Part shown: one piece after another, positions 1 through 8,163 of the stretch
Numbering within the stretch: position 1 is the stretch's first letter
How the letters are laid out: each line of letters starts with the position of its first letter
From: Clostridiales bacterium
GTDB lineage: Bacteria > Bacillota > Clostridia > Oscillospirales > Butyricicoccaceae
Assembly: GCA_022775385.1 (NCBI GenBank)
Contig: JALFIV010000033.1
Coordinates: 81,077-145,076 of the forward strand
Length of the DNA: 64,000 bases
Direction: 5' to 3'
The notes under the pieces: generated by a model
What the model saw: the letters and a program-made list of their open reading frames with translations, nothing else
Told to the model about the DNA's origin: nothing
Databases searched by the model: none
Position numbers and translations under genes: made by a program

Positions 1-2
1 AC

Positions 3-815
3 GACCAGCATGACCAGCTCGGGATTTTCCCGTTTGCCGTACAGGTTTCTCCCTGTCCGGTAGATTACGGCGAAACCGCATCCGGCAATTATTTTAATCT
101 GCTGAATCAGACCATTACGGATCTGTACGACGGTGTACAGGCTCTTGTCGATCAAAATTCCGCGCAGATTGATCGTTTACAGGAGTTAGGTGGAATTACC
201 GATGTCACGCTGGCGGGAGCGTCAATTGTGTCCGACCTAGTGGCGACAATACCGGAAGCGACCAGTGAGACGGACGGATACATGACAGCGGAGCAAGCCG
301 AGAAACTGTCGAATGCAGTAACAGACATTGCACTTGGCACAAGTGACGCGACGCTTGGAAAAACAGGCAGCGTAGTAACGATACCAGAAGCGACCAGTGA
401 GACGGACGGATTTATGACGACGGATCAAGTGACTAAGGTTGCAAATGCAGTCACCGATATCAAGGTTGACGGCACGGCACTGACCAAAACAAATGGTGCA
501 GTCAATCTTCCGGCGGCTACGGAGTCGAATCCGGGCGTGATGACGGCGGAACAGGTTACCGCGCTGACAACCGCGCAGGCGGACGCGACGGCGGCGCTCG
601 GACAGCTTGTTAAGGTCCATGTACAAGGCACGACCGATATGTACGGCAAGATATCGCTGCCGGACAGCAAGATCTATCCGCTGGCTGCACTGAGCAACAC
701 GTTTGCGATCACCGGTGAGTACAATCTCCGTGTGGTCAATGTGTCGACGGACAGTGCGATACTCGCAAAGAATACCGCGGTTGATTTCTGGATCATCGGT
801 CTAAAGAAAGGGTGA
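3..815 (+). CDS. Phage tail fibre / receptor-binding-type protein, 5' end outside the window
   Basis: The reading frame is open from the window edge to the stop at 813-815, so this is the C-terminal 270 residues of a longer protein. It shows three imperfect copies of a motif of the form IPEATSETDGxMTxxQ...KxxNAVTDI, beginning near 246, 378 and 507. Short repeats of this G-x-M-T-x-x-Q kind are typical of tail fibres and baseplate appendages of Firmicute phages. The C-terminal part is probably the distal receptor-binding region. The holin and endolysin follow directly, the usual order at the end of a late operon. The exact adhesin class cannot be told from this fragment. Confidence 0.7.
   Translation, partial: DQHDQLGIFPFAVQVSPCPVDYGETASGNYFNLLNQTITDLYDGVQALVDQNSAQIDRLQELGGITDVTLAGASIVSDLVATIPEATSETDGYMTAEQAEKLSNAVTDIALGTSDATLGKTGSVVTIPEATSETDGFMTTDQVTKVANAVTDIKVDGTALTKTNGAVNLPAATESNPGVMTAEQVTALTTAQADATAALGQLVKVHVQGTTDMYGKISLPDSKIYPLAALSNTFAITGEYNLRVVNVSTDSAILAKNTAVDFWIIGLKKG
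249..418 (+). repeat. 132-bp-period repeat inside the tail fibre gene
   Basis: A block beginning ATACCGGAAGCGACCAGTGA at 249 recurs almost exactly at 381 (one change in the first 20 bases), an offset of 132 bp or 44 codons. It encodes the repeated IPEATSETDG(Y/F)MT motif. The near identity at the DNA level suggests a fairly recent in-frame duplication, while the third protein copy (from about 507) has diverged. Confidence 0.75.
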
Positions 816-819
816 TTCG

Positions 820-1158
820 ATGAATTGTGCAGCATTTTTAATCACGTTTGTGTTTATCGTATTTGATTTTTTCAGCGGACTTGTGAAGGCATTTGCAACG
901 AATCATTTTACCAGCACAAAGATGAGGGAAGGTTTATTTCATAAGATCGGACTCGTGTTGTGTGTCGTGCTGGGCTATCTGATTGATTTTGCACAGGTCT
1001 ACTTGAACCTCGGTTTTTCTGTTCCAGTGACCGGCGCGATCTGTACATATATCGTTCTTATGGAAATCAGCTCGATTTTGGAAAACTTATGCGAGATGAA
1101 CCCGAACCTGATGCCGGATAAGCTGACGGAGATTTTCGGAGGCGGTCATCATGAGTAA
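820..1158 (+). CDS. Phage holin (toxin secretion/phage lysis holin family)
   Basis: A 112-residue membrane protein with three hydrophobic segments (about residues 4-25, 43-62 and 68-90). The motif FVFIVFDFFSGLVKA near the N-terminus and the LMEISSILEN segment near residue 85 fit the phage_holin_4 (TcdE-like) family. It would form the membrane lesion that releases the endolysin. It starts 4 bases after the tail fibre stop and overlaps the endolysin start by 8 bases, so the genes are translationally coupled. Confidence 0.85.
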   Translation: MNCAAFLITFVFIVFDFFSGLVKAFATNHFTSTKMREGLFHKIGLVLCVVLGYLIDFAQVYLNLGFSVPVTGAICTYIVLMEISSILENLCEMNPNLMPDKLTEIFGGGHHE

Positions 1159-2497
1159 GCAGATTTCGGACAACTGTCTCACGCTGGTCAAACGCTGGGA
1201 GGGCTGTGATCTCACGGCGTACCGCGATCCGGTCGGCGTCTGGACGATCGGCTACGGTACGACCGATGCGGACAGGTCCATCACGGGTGTGACCATCAAA
1301 AAGGGACTGAAAATCAGTCAGGAGACGGCGGAAAGCTGGCTCAGGAAGTCGCTTGAGACCAAATATCTGCCGCTCGTGCTCAAGTACGACGACCGGTATC
1401 ACTGGAATCAGAATCAGCTGGATGCACTCGTCTCGTTTGCGTATAACATCGGATCGATCGACCAACTGACCGCAAACGGAACGCGCTCGATCGCGCAGAT
1501 CAGCGCGCACATCACCGCATATAATAAGGCGGGAGGCAGGGTGCTGAACGGTCTGACCAATCGACGCCGCGAGGAAAAAGCATTGTTTGACAGGAAGGTG
1601 AGCACGGTGAGTACGAAGAAATACACTGTCACGTTCCAGACCGAGAGCAAATACAAGGTCGTCAGATACGGCGGCAACTCGGTTTACAACTCCGCCTGCG
1701 GTCCGGCATCGCTGTGCAATGCACTGCGGGCGGCGGGCATCGCGGATGTCGGTCTGCTGACGATGTGTAAGCTCGCGGTGTCCTGCGGCGCAAGGGTGGA
1801 CGGCGGGACGGATATGCAGACGCTCCTCAAGGCGGCGTCGGAAAAGTACGGATTTTCCTTCACCGGCACCTACAAGAACGCCTATCTGCGGAAGCATCTC
1901 AAAGCGGGTGGCACAGCGATCCTGCACGCGGGAAGCGCGTACCAGTTGTTTGCGAACGGCGGACACTTTGTCGCGGCGGTGGGTGCATCCGGTGATGTCA
2001 TTACCGTGCTCGACTCGTATTGGTACGACGGCAAGTACACGAGCACGACGCTCCGCAGGGACAACGTCAAGGTGATCGCCAAGGGCGTCATCCAGACCAG
2101 CCTGATCCAGTGCGGAAAGGCGACGATCGACCGCAATCCGAGCTATTATCTGATCATGCCGAAGCCTAAGACGGCAACGACCACTGCCAAGGTCAACGCC
2201 CGATCCGGCGCGGGCGTGACCAAGCGCAAGCTCGGCACGATCGACAAGGGCGCAACGCTGACGGTGCTGGAGGAGACCAGGAACTGGATCAAAACCGGCG
2301 TCTGGATCGCGAAAAAGCACTGTGAGTTGGAGGATGGCAGGGCGGTGACGCTGGCCAATCTCAACGCCAGAGCGGCCAACAGCATCAAGTCGGACAAGGT
2401 CGGCACGATCCGCAAGGGCGTGACATTGTCCGTGCTGGAGATGACCGAGAATTGGGTTAAGGTGTCCTTTTGGGTCGCGCGGAAGTATACGAAGTAA
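1151..2497 (+). CDS. Phage endolysin: GH24 lysozyme + C39-like peptidase + two SH3-like domains
   Basis: 448 residues in three parts. Residues 1-150 are a T4-lysozyme-like (GH24) muramidase with KRWEG (catalytic Glu17) and DPVGVWTIGYGTT. Residues about 155-330 resemble a papain-like C39 peptidase, with Cys183 in SACGPAS, a His in NGGHFVAAVG and an Asp in VLDSYWYDG. Two SH3-type wall-binding repeats follow, each with the signature NAR(S/A)...VGTI(D/R)KG. It has no signal peptide, so it relies on the holin. The C39-like part could cut a peptide bond in the wall or be a remnant. The architecture is seen in the sequence; the second activity is inferred. Confidence 0.88.
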   Translation: MSKQISDNCLTLVKRWEGCDLTAYRDPVGVWTIGYGTTDADRSITGVTIKKGLKISQETAESWLRKSLETKYLPLVLKYDDRYHWNQNQLDALVSFAYNIGSIDQLTANGTRSIAQISAHITAYNKAGGRVLNGLTNRRREEKALFDRKVSTVSTKKYTVTFQTESKYKVVRYGGNSVYNSACGPASLCNALRAAGIADVGLLTMCKLAVSCGARVDGGTDMQTLLKAASEKYGFSFTGTYKNAYLRKHLKAGGTAILHAGSAYQLFANGGHFVAAVGASGDVITVLDSYWYDGKYTSTTLRRDNVKVIAKGVIQTSLIQCGKATIDRNPSYYLIMPKPKTATTTAKVNARSGAGVTKRKLGTIDKGATLTVLEETRNWIKTGVWIAKKHCELEDGRAVTLANLNARAANSIKSDKVGTIRKGVTLSVLEMTENWVKVSFWVARKYTK

Positions 2498-2510
2498 AAG
2501 ACATGGCAAA

Positions 2511-2552
2511 GCCCCAGAGGACCATTGAATCCTCTGGGGCTGTTTCTTTTTC
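2511..2552 (+). terminator. Terminator after the endolysin
   Basis: Perfect 10-bp stem GCCCCAGAGG (2511-2520) / CCTCTGGGGC (2531-2540), a 10-base loop, then a T-rich tract (2541-2552). It ends the phage late operon and separates it from the AT-rich gene at 2649. Confidence 0.9.
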
Positions 2553-2648
2553 TATTTATAGAATGGTATATTTCTGGAATCTTTATAGATAAAAAGAGCA
2601 ATATATGGTATATTTAAGGAAAATATCGTCTTAAAGGAGAAATCTAGA

Positions 2649-3506
2649 ATGAGAAAAAGAATCTCTGAATCGAATATATTTCCGCAGTTCGACTTATTTA
2701 CAGAATACCAAAAGATTGAGAGTTTGATTTCTGAAAGACAAATTATTGGACAAATTAATCAATTCGGAAGAAATCTTACTCCCCAATTTACTATTGAGGA
2801 TTATATAGGACAATTGTATTTTAGCGACTGGAATTTACGCGGAACTTTTGTTTCTATAGAGGATATGCGCCAAGGGTTAGGGATCAAAAAAGAGAATTTC
2901 AACGCTGAAATCATTAGTCAGGACATGGTTTTGGATTTTCTTCAATATGCAGCTAATCTATGCAATAGAACTTGTCTGACCATAAATAGATGCAAAGTGG
3001 CATATATTGCAGATAAGAATTATCTTAGTATGCTGATAGAAATTATCACGAAGTTTGTGAAACATTTGGGTGCGGAGATTTCAATAGAGCCGGACGGTTC
3101 TGAAGTTTTTGTTGTCTATAAAAATGAGCTGGGAATTGTAGTTGCCGACGACCATCCGGATATTAAAGATAGCATTGTCGAGTACAAAAAGATTGATAAT
3201 AGGGGGGATTTAACGAGAAAAGGTGAAATACTATGCACTCTTTTTAAAAAGCTAGAGCCAGTTGAGAAAAAACTAAAAAGAACTGAGTATCGGAACCTGT
3301 GCGATGATACTACCTTTTTGTTCAATAGGACAGGTATACGGCATTGTGTTGAAACAGACAGAATTGCCAGTGAAACATTTTTAAAGATGAAACCAGAGGA
3401 ATTAGAAATATGGTATGATAGAACATTTGATATGTTTTTATCGTGTATGGTTATTTCTAAATATTTAGATATTAAAAATGAAATTAAGGATATAAAACGT
3501 ACATAG
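2649..3506 (+). CDS. Unrecognised AT-rich prophage cargo gene
   Basis: 285 residues, not recognised. The protein is soluble (no signal peptide or membrane segment), rich in Ile, Lys and Glu, with a helical C-terminal part ending EIKDIKRT. An AAAGGAG ribosome binding site at 2633-2639 precedes the ATG by 9 bases. Base composition is far more AT-rich than the phage late genes beside it. It sits after the lysis-module terminator and has its own terminator, the typical place for lysogenic-conversion or superinfection-exclusion genes. That role is only inferred from position. Confidence 0.7.
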   Translation: MRKRISESNIFPQFDLFTEYQKIESLISERQIIGQINQFGRNLTPQFTIEDYIGQLYFSDWNLRGTFVSIEDMRQGLGIKKENFNAEIISQDMVLDFLQYAANLCNRTCLTINRCKVAYIADKNYLSMLIEIITKFVKHLGAEISIEPDGSEVFVVYKNELGIVVADDHPDIKDSIVEYKKIDNRGDLTRKGEILCTLFKKLEPVEKKLKRTEYRNLCDDTTFLFNRTGIRHCVETDRIASETFLKMKPEELEIWYDRTFDMFLSCMVISKYLDIKNEIKDIKRT

Positions 3507-3531
3507 TAGGGAATGAGGTGGAATAGCGTGA

Positions 3532-3573
3532 CCGGAAACGGAGCTTGAAATGGCTCTGTTTCCGGATTTTTTG
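3532..3573 (+). terminator. Terminator after the cargo gene
   Basis: Stem CCGGAAACGGAGC (3532-3544) / GCTCTGTTTCCGG (3553-3565) with one mismatch, then ATTTTTTG. It lies between the cargo gene and the leftward tocopherol-cyclase-like gene and may serve both. It is the last clearly phage-linked feature, so the prophage end probably lies close by. Confidence 0.85.
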
Positions 3574-3576
3574 TAT

Positions 3577-4415
3577 TCAAGATTTCGGTGCATCGGAGGG
3601 CGGAACAAATTCATAGGCCGCGTGATGGCTGCTCAAATCAAAGACCGGTTTTCCGCGCTCCCACAGCCGAACGCGGATCTCCGCATTGCTGCTTTCACGA
3701 ATCGTGCCGGTCATATTGCCCTTGACAGGGGAGTGAAGCGCAAACCCATCGTGGGAAGGGTGGATATCCACTTCCAGCAGGAGCTTTCCCTGCGACAGGC
3801 AGATGTGGTGCGGACCGGCGCGAGGATGAGGACGCCGCGGTAGGTTGCGAGGCGGTATTCGCGGCCGCCGTACATAACAGCGCAGATGCATCCCTGAAAG
3901 CGGATGACGCAGAACGGGATATGCGCAATCGACACCATAATCGAGCGCGGCTCAGGAAAGCTGTTGCACTGCAGCCAGAGATACGAGCTGGGAAAGGACG
4001 TGCCGCTGTCCGTTTCGATGTATCCGTCGCCGCCGTCGAAACAGTATGGTTTGCCGTGAATGGTCACGCTGCCGCGGAGCGCGTGCGACATACTGATGAC
4101 GCCGTGGCGGCATTCCATCGGGAAGAATCGAAACGGTCCCATGATGTCCGTGTGCAGCGGCGTCAGCGCTCCGTAGGCGATCTCGCCGCTGATACCGGGA
4201 AGGTCGATCCTGCATCCGCGCCGCGAGAACTGACAGTCTCCGGCTCGGATGATTCCGCTGTGTACCGACAGCTCCGGCACGTCAAATTGCTCGGAACCGT
4301 CGGTGGAGATCACCTGAATGAATGCGCCGTGTTCGGTTCGTCCGGGAATGAACGCGGCCATATTCTGATCGTTTTGATGCTTGAAATACCAGCCCTCGAA
4401 GCGATTGTGTTTCAT
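3577..4415 (-). pseudogene. Tocopherol-cyclase-like protein, frameshifted
   Basis: The N-terminal part begins MKHNRFEGWYFKHQN, followed by NMAAFIPGRTEHGAFIQV, and looks like the bacterial tocopherol cyclase-related family found in many Clostridia (function unknown there). The frame starting at 4415 runs correctly to about 3835, then turns to nonsense. The -1/+2 frame takes over with GPHHICLSQGKLLLEVDI and runs to a TGA at 3577-3579. The frame change lies in the CG-rich stretch around 3825-3836. Joining both parts gives a family-sized protein of about 280 residues. It is either a recently inactivated gene or an error in the sequence. Confidence 0.7.
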
Positions 4416-4524
4416 GGGACTTCCTCCGGTGTGATTTACTGAGAACAGTATGGACCGGTATCCGTGAAATAATTTGTCCAGGAAAATATATTATTGTTAA
4501 TTCATCTAGACATAATATATTTCA

Positions 4525-4553
4525 TTGACAATATTTTGAATTTGGGATATTCT
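4525..4553 (+). promoter_or_regulatory. Candidate distal promoter of the two-gene islet
   Basis: TTGACA (4525-4530), 17-base spacer, TATTCT (4548-4553). It sits about 115 bases upstream of the first islet gene in an AT-rich leader with no convincing reading frame. Confidence 0.5.
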
Positions 4554-4616
4554 AAAATAAAGAACAACTGTTCGAATAAATATATTTCAGGTATTCTTTT
4601 ATTTTTTGGTGGATTA

Positions 4617-4625
4617 TGTTATACT
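4617..4625 (+). promoter_or_regulatory. Extended -10 promoter of the two-gene islet
   Basis: TGTTATACT is a perfect extended -10 element (TGn followed by TATACT at 4620-4625), 41 bases before the start codon at 4667. No good -35 is seen. An AAAGGA ribosome binding site lies at 4652-4657. Confidence 0.55.
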
Positions 4626-4666
4626 TTGTTTAGTATTGCAAGATTTTTCAGAAAGGATACTGTTCC

Positions 4667-5608
4667 ATGTCTAAAAAGGTTTATTTTTATAAAGTAGAAT
4701 TGTTTGATGAATCTAATAATAGAACTGCAAATTATGCTGATATAAAGTCACTTATTTCGCAAATTATTGATAGACATGCCAGTACTTGTTCTGATTTCAA
4801 AGTTGTTGATCTTTCACGTGAGGAACAATTGCACTATTTGGCGGATATTTTTGACTATAATGATAGTTTTCTGTTTATGCGTCTTAGCGCTCAAAAACCC
4901 ACTGGTAGTTATTTGCATCGGAATTACTCCACTAATATTCCTAATGAACTCTTGGAGGGAATTAGTGAGGATCAAGAAGGTATTGAGATTTATACATATG
5001 TATTACTGAATTATCAAACTGGTATTTTGGCATATTTGAGCCAAAAAGGTGCACCAAGTGTATCTGTTTTGAATTATTTTTTTGGAAAATATAATAACAG
5101 TTTTTCACTCAAACTCACTAAAATTCCAAATTCACGTGGTATCGAACTCATTTATAATACTCCCGAATCTCATATTTCTCAGATTGAAATCGAAGTACCA
5201 GTTCCAAGTGCTGATATGTTGCAATCAGTATTTCATTGGGATCAAAATGATATCTTAGATGCACAAACTATGGAAAATCTTAAATTTACAGTTCGACTGT
5301 CTGCTGACAAACGGAAAATGGTTACACAAACAGATCAAGAGACTCAAAGGATTATTGATATTATCAAAGAGAAATTACCTTTTTATCGTAAGGCTAAACT
5401 TCGTGCAAAAGCAAAAAATATTAAAACTCGAGAGTTTAATTTCTTTGAGGATTATTATAATTACCCAGTTGAGATTCCGACCTATAAGACTGTCGATCAT
5501 CATAAAGTTTATTATACTGCAAACGAATTTGTTTCAATATATAGAGATCATTTGCAGATGGCATATTATGAGAGTATAGATATATTAAAAGAAATTACAA
5601 ATCGATAA
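4667..5608 (+). CDS. Unrecognised 313-aa soluble protein, first gene of an AT-rich two-gene islet
   Basis: Not assigned to a family. It has no membrane segment or signal peptide. Features that may help recognition are an N-terminal KVYFYKVELFDESNN strand, the block SFLFMRLSAQKPTGSYLHRN near residue 67, a hydrophobic strand pair around residue 105-120 (YTYVLLNYQTGILAYLS), and a basic segment near residue 245 (RKAKLRAKAKNIKTRE). The second gene, a membrane protein, starts 15 bases downstream. The pairing and sizes (about 310 aa soluble, about 200 aa four-helix membrane) recall the layout of the Kiwa anti-phage system, but I see no diagnostic motif that would prove kinship. Composition is much more AT-rich than the chromosome. 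Confidence 0.8.
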   Translation: MSKKVYFYKVELFDESNNRTANYADIKSLISQIIDRHASTCSDFKVVDLSREEQLHYLADIFDYNDSFLFMRLSAQKPTGSYLHRNYSTNIPNELLEGISEDQEGIEIYTYVLLNYQTGILAYLSQKGAPSVSVLNYFFGKYNNSFSLKLTKIPNSRGIELIYNTPESHISQIEIEVPVPSADMLQSVFHWDQNDILDAQTMENLKFTVRLSADKRKMVTQTDQETQRIIDIIKEKLPFYRKAKLRAKAKNIKTREFNFFEDYYNYPVEIPTYKTVDHHKVYYTANEFVSIYRDHLQMAYYESIDILKEITNR

Positions 5609-5623
5609 GGAGTAGTATTTTTT

Positions 5624-6223
5624 ATGAAACAGCATATGGTAATTCTTAAAACAATTAAATATGCTGTTGTTTTTGTTGTTTTGGGATGTTTGAATACTCA
5701 TTTTCCATTTATCCCTCTTCCAAAAACTTCGAATGCAGAAGACATATATTCTGTTTTTATTACTGTCAGCACTGTTTTTGCAGGTTTTTCTTTCACCGCA
5801 TTGGGGTTGTTGCTCGGGCTATCTTCGGAAACACTGATTCAAAAAATAAAAAATACTTCAATAATGATAGATAAGGTTCGTCGAATAGTCTATAGTATTG
5901 TATGTTTCATGGTTTCCGCAATTTTGTCATTGATAGAAGTTCTTAAGATTACTGACAATATCATTTTGAATATATCAAATTTAGAATCGAGCTTAGACCA
6001 TGTTATCAATCATATTCAGAATGTTTTATACATGCTTAATATTGGATTTTTAATATGCGGTATTTTTTATTTTTCGATTGCAGTATACGATTTATATCAT
6101 CTTCTAAAGCGCATCTATTCATATAATTCTGCAGAAAGCAAAGCAAGGATTTCTGCTGTTCGGGAAGCGCTTGAACGAAATAAACGCATATTAGAGGATT
6201 TGGATAATGATAATGATGATTAA
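5624..6223 (+). CDS. Unrecognised 199-aa multi-pass membrane protein, second gene of the islet
   Basis: Four hydrophobic segments are visible: about residues 10-27 (YAVVFVVLGCLN), 41-66 (VFITVSTVFAGFSFTALGLL), 87-107 (RIVYSIVCFMVSAILSLIEV) and 134-156 (LNIGFLICGIFYFSIAVYDL). A charged cytosolic helix ends the protein (RISAVREALERNKRILED, then an acidic tail). An AAGGAG site (5607-5612) precedes the ATG. The short gap after the upstream gene and the shared terminator point to one transcript. A soluble sensor plus membrane effector is a common defence design, but the function here is unknown. Confidence 0.8.
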   Translation: MKQHMVILKTIKYAVVFVVLGCLNTHFPFIPLPKTSNAEDIYSVFITVSTVFAGFSFTALGLLLGLSSETLIQKIKNTSIMIDKVRRIVYSIVCFMVSAILSLIEVLKITDNIILNISNLESSLDHVINHIQNVLYMLNIGFLICGIFYFSIAVYDLYHLLKRIYSYNSAESKARISAVREALERNKRILEDLDNDNDD

Positions 6224-6234
6224 TTATGAAACAC

Positions 6235-6272
6235 ACCTGCAGAAACATATTCTGCAGGTTGTTTTTATGTTT
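6235..6272 (+). terminator. Terminator of the two-gene islet
   Basis: Stem ACCTGCAGA (6235-6243) / TCTGCAGGT (6251-6259), then TGTTTTTATGTTTC. Asparagine synthetase sequence begins within about 10 bases after it, so it also marks the edge of the inserted material. Confidence 0.85.
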
Positions 6273-6280
6273 CTATCCCC

Positions 6281-6715
6281 CTCCTCGACCGCAAAGACCG
6301 TATGAGTATGTACAGCGGACTCGAAGTCCGTGTTCCGTTCTGTGATCATCGGATTGCGGAATATCTGTATCATGTGCCGTGGCAGTGGAAAGACTTGAAC
6401 GGAGTGGAAAAGGGACTGCTGCGCGAGGCGGTCAGGGGATGGCTGCCGGATGAAGTGCGTCTGCGCAAAAAGAGTCCGTATCCCAAGACACACAATCCGG
6501 CATATCTCGAGGCGGTTTCGGAGCGTCTGCGCGGTCTGCTTGCGGAGGGGAGCTCGCCGATGTTTGATCTGGTGCGCAAGGATCGGCTGGAAAGTCTGCT
6601 GACCGATACCCGCGCACAGCCGTGGTACGGACAGCTGATGACAACCCCGCAGACCATCGCGTATTTTCTGCAGCTGGATTACTGGATGCGCACCTATCAT
6701 GTGCGTGTTCTGTGA
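6281..6715 (+). pseudogene. asnB: Asparagine synthase (glutamine-hydrolysing), C-terminal fragment
   Basis: Homology starts abruptly at about 6281 with LLDRKDRMSMYSGLEVRVPF, a core motif of the synthetase domain of class B asparagine synthetases, and runs to a normal C-terminus (stop 6713-6715). Only about 145 of the usual roughly 600 residues are present. The glutaminase domain and the ATP-pyrophosphatase loop are gone, so it cannot make asparagine. The sequence just upstream belongs to the AT-rich islet. The break is best read as an insertion/deletion in the resident asnB gene; its 5' part may lie beyond the left edge of the window. Confidence 0.88.
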
Positions 6716-6740
6716 GAGGATTGTTTTTTCGCAGTATACT

Positions 6741-6779
6741 GAAAACAAGGGCAGTCACACTCGTGCGGAGTGACTGCCC
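6741..6779 (-). terminator. Terminator of the PH-domain gene (possibly bidirectional)
   Basis: Stem GGGCAGTCAC (6749-6758) / GTGACTGCCC (6769-6779 region) with a short irregular loop. Read leftwards it is followed by TTGTTTTCAG, which suits the leftward gene at 6810. It may also stop transcripts from the asnB fragment. Confidence 0.75.
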
Positions 6780-6809
6780 CTGTTCGGTTTCATTTCATCC
6801 GTATTTCTG

Positions 6810-7181
6810 TCAGAACGTGTTTGCGGCGATCGCCTGACCGATTGCAACGATATCGGAGCCGCCGGTAAATTCAAACCGCACCTTGCCGAGACCGGAGAGA
6901 TAGATTTCGAGTTCGCTGTCCAGATCAAGGACGCCGGCGGTTTCTACGGAGAACGCAGAGATTTTGTTGTAGATGAGAGAGGTATAATCCTTCTTTTTAC
7001 CGGTGATTCCCTGTACATTGACGGAGATCACCCGTTTGTCTGTGAATACCACGTAATCACGCAGCGCAGTATAACTGGAGATCACTCTTTCTCCCGGAAC
7101 GAGCAGTGCGGCAACATCTCCGATGCGGGAATCTTTGTCCATTCTCAGCTTGATAATGGCACCGTTTTTGAAATCGATCAT
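6810..7181 (-). CDS. Bacterial PH-domain protein (YvbH-like)
   Basis: 123 residues from ATG 7181, chosen because a strong GAGGAGGAAAG site lies just upstream; the longer frame has no such site. The sequence VPGERVISSYTALRDYVVFT followed by DKRVISVNVQGITGKKKDY is the core of the small bacterial pleckstrin-homology domain family (YvbH/DUF1696). It is predicted to be a cytosolic single-domain protein, biochemical role unknown. It is monocistronic, with its own terminator, and divergent from ispD. Confidence 0.8.
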   Translation of the reverse strand: MIDFKNGAIIKLRMDKDSRIGDVAALLVPGERVISSYTALRDYVVFTDKRVISVNVQGITGKKKDYTSLIYNKISAFSVETAGVLDLDSELEIYLSGLGKVRFEFTGGSDIVAIGQAIAANTF

Positions 7182-7379
7182 GTTTCTTTCCTCCTCACAA
7201 GAAAAATGGGAAATGGGGTTGGAAGCTCTTGCGAAAATGCGTTTCCAAACCACATCTCTCGGTCTGAGCTTCTGTATGGATCTGATGTTACAATTTATCC
7301 CACTTCTATTCAATCACGATTACCGTCAAAATGCAAGAAAAATCTGCAAGACAGCGGGGATGTCCGATTCAGCCTCATC

Positions 7380-7408
7380 TTGCAAACCTCCCTTCGATCC
7401 CGTATAAT
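7380..7408 (+). promoter_or_regulatory. Promoter of ispD-ispF
   Basis: TTGCAA (7380-7385), 17-base spacer, TATAAT (7403-7408). Transcription would start near 7415, which makes the upstream GTG at 7420 an unlikely start and supports ATG 7444 for ispD. Confidence 0.8.
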
Positions 7409-7443
7409 ATGGGTAATGTGTGAAGAGGGAGCGGATAGAAACG

Positions 7444-8163
7444 ATGTTTGGAAAGAAAAAGAAGCAAACGCCGAAGGGGACGCTGGTCTATGCGGTGCTG
7501 CCCGCGGCAGGCACGTCGAGCAGAATGAACGGAGAAAACAAGCTGATGCTGGATCTGTGCGGAAAACCGGTGATCCGCCGGACGCTGGAGGCATTTGAGG
7601 CGTGTGAGGTGATCGACGGCATTGTGATTTCCTGCCGGGAGGAACAGCGGGAGGACTATCACGCGCTGTACAAAGCATGGGGACTGACCAAGCCGCTGAT
7701 CACGACTGTCGGCGGAGAGACGCGTGAGCACTCGGTGTATCAGGGCGTTCTCGCCTGTCCGCCGGAGGTCGGCTATGTCGCGATTCACGACGCCGCCCGT
7801 CCGTTCATCCTGCCGGAGCTGATCGCCAAAACGGTGGAGACCGCGCGCAGAGATACGGCGGCGGCGCTGGCGGTTCCGGTCAAGGACAGTATCAAGCGCA
7901 TTCAGAACGGACGGATGGTGGAGGATGTCCGACGTGATTCGATTGTCGCGGCACAGACGCCGCAGACCTTTGATATCGACCTGATCCGCGCGGCGCTCAA
8001 GCATGCGCTGGAATCCGGCATTCCGATGACGGATGATATCGGCGCGGCGGAGACCATCGGACAGCCGACCACGATCATCCAAGGCGACTATAACAACATC
8101 AAAATCACGACACAGGAGGATCTCCTGATGGGCGAGCGGATTATAAAGGAGCGCATGGGATGA
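7444..8163 (+). CDS. ispD: 2-C-methyl-D-erythritol 4-phosphate cytidylyltransferase
   Basis: Joins CTP and methylerythritol phosphate in the non-mevalonate isoprenoid pathway. The nucleotide-binding motif [20 protein letters not shown] lies at about residue 20-39, HDAARPF at about 117 and the TPQTF motif at about 180. An N-terminal basic run ([10 protein letters not shown]) is not part of the usual domain. The GAGGGAG site (7425-7431) lies 12 bases before the ATG. It overlaps ispF by 4 bases (ATGA), as in many bacteria where the two enzymes are encoded together. Confidence 0.95.
   Translation: MFGKKKKQTPKGTLVYAVLPAAGTSSRMNGENKLMLDLCGKPVIRRTLEAFEACEVIDGIVISCREEQREDYHALYKAWGLTKPLITTVGGETREHSVYQGVLACPPEVGYVAIHDAARPFILPELIAKTVETARRDTAAALAVPVKDSIKRIQNGRMVEDVRRDSIVAAQTPQTFDIDLIRAALKHALESGIPMTDDIGAAETIGQPTTIIQGDYNNIKITTQEDLLMGERIIKERMG

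Noticed and set aside
1067-2509. 480-codon open frame opposite the endolysin
   Set aside because: Antisense shadow; the plus-strand frame has three recognisable domains.
4494-4697. Short frame upstream of the islet gene
   Set aside because: It overlaps two promoter elements and the start of a better supported gene and has no ribosome site.
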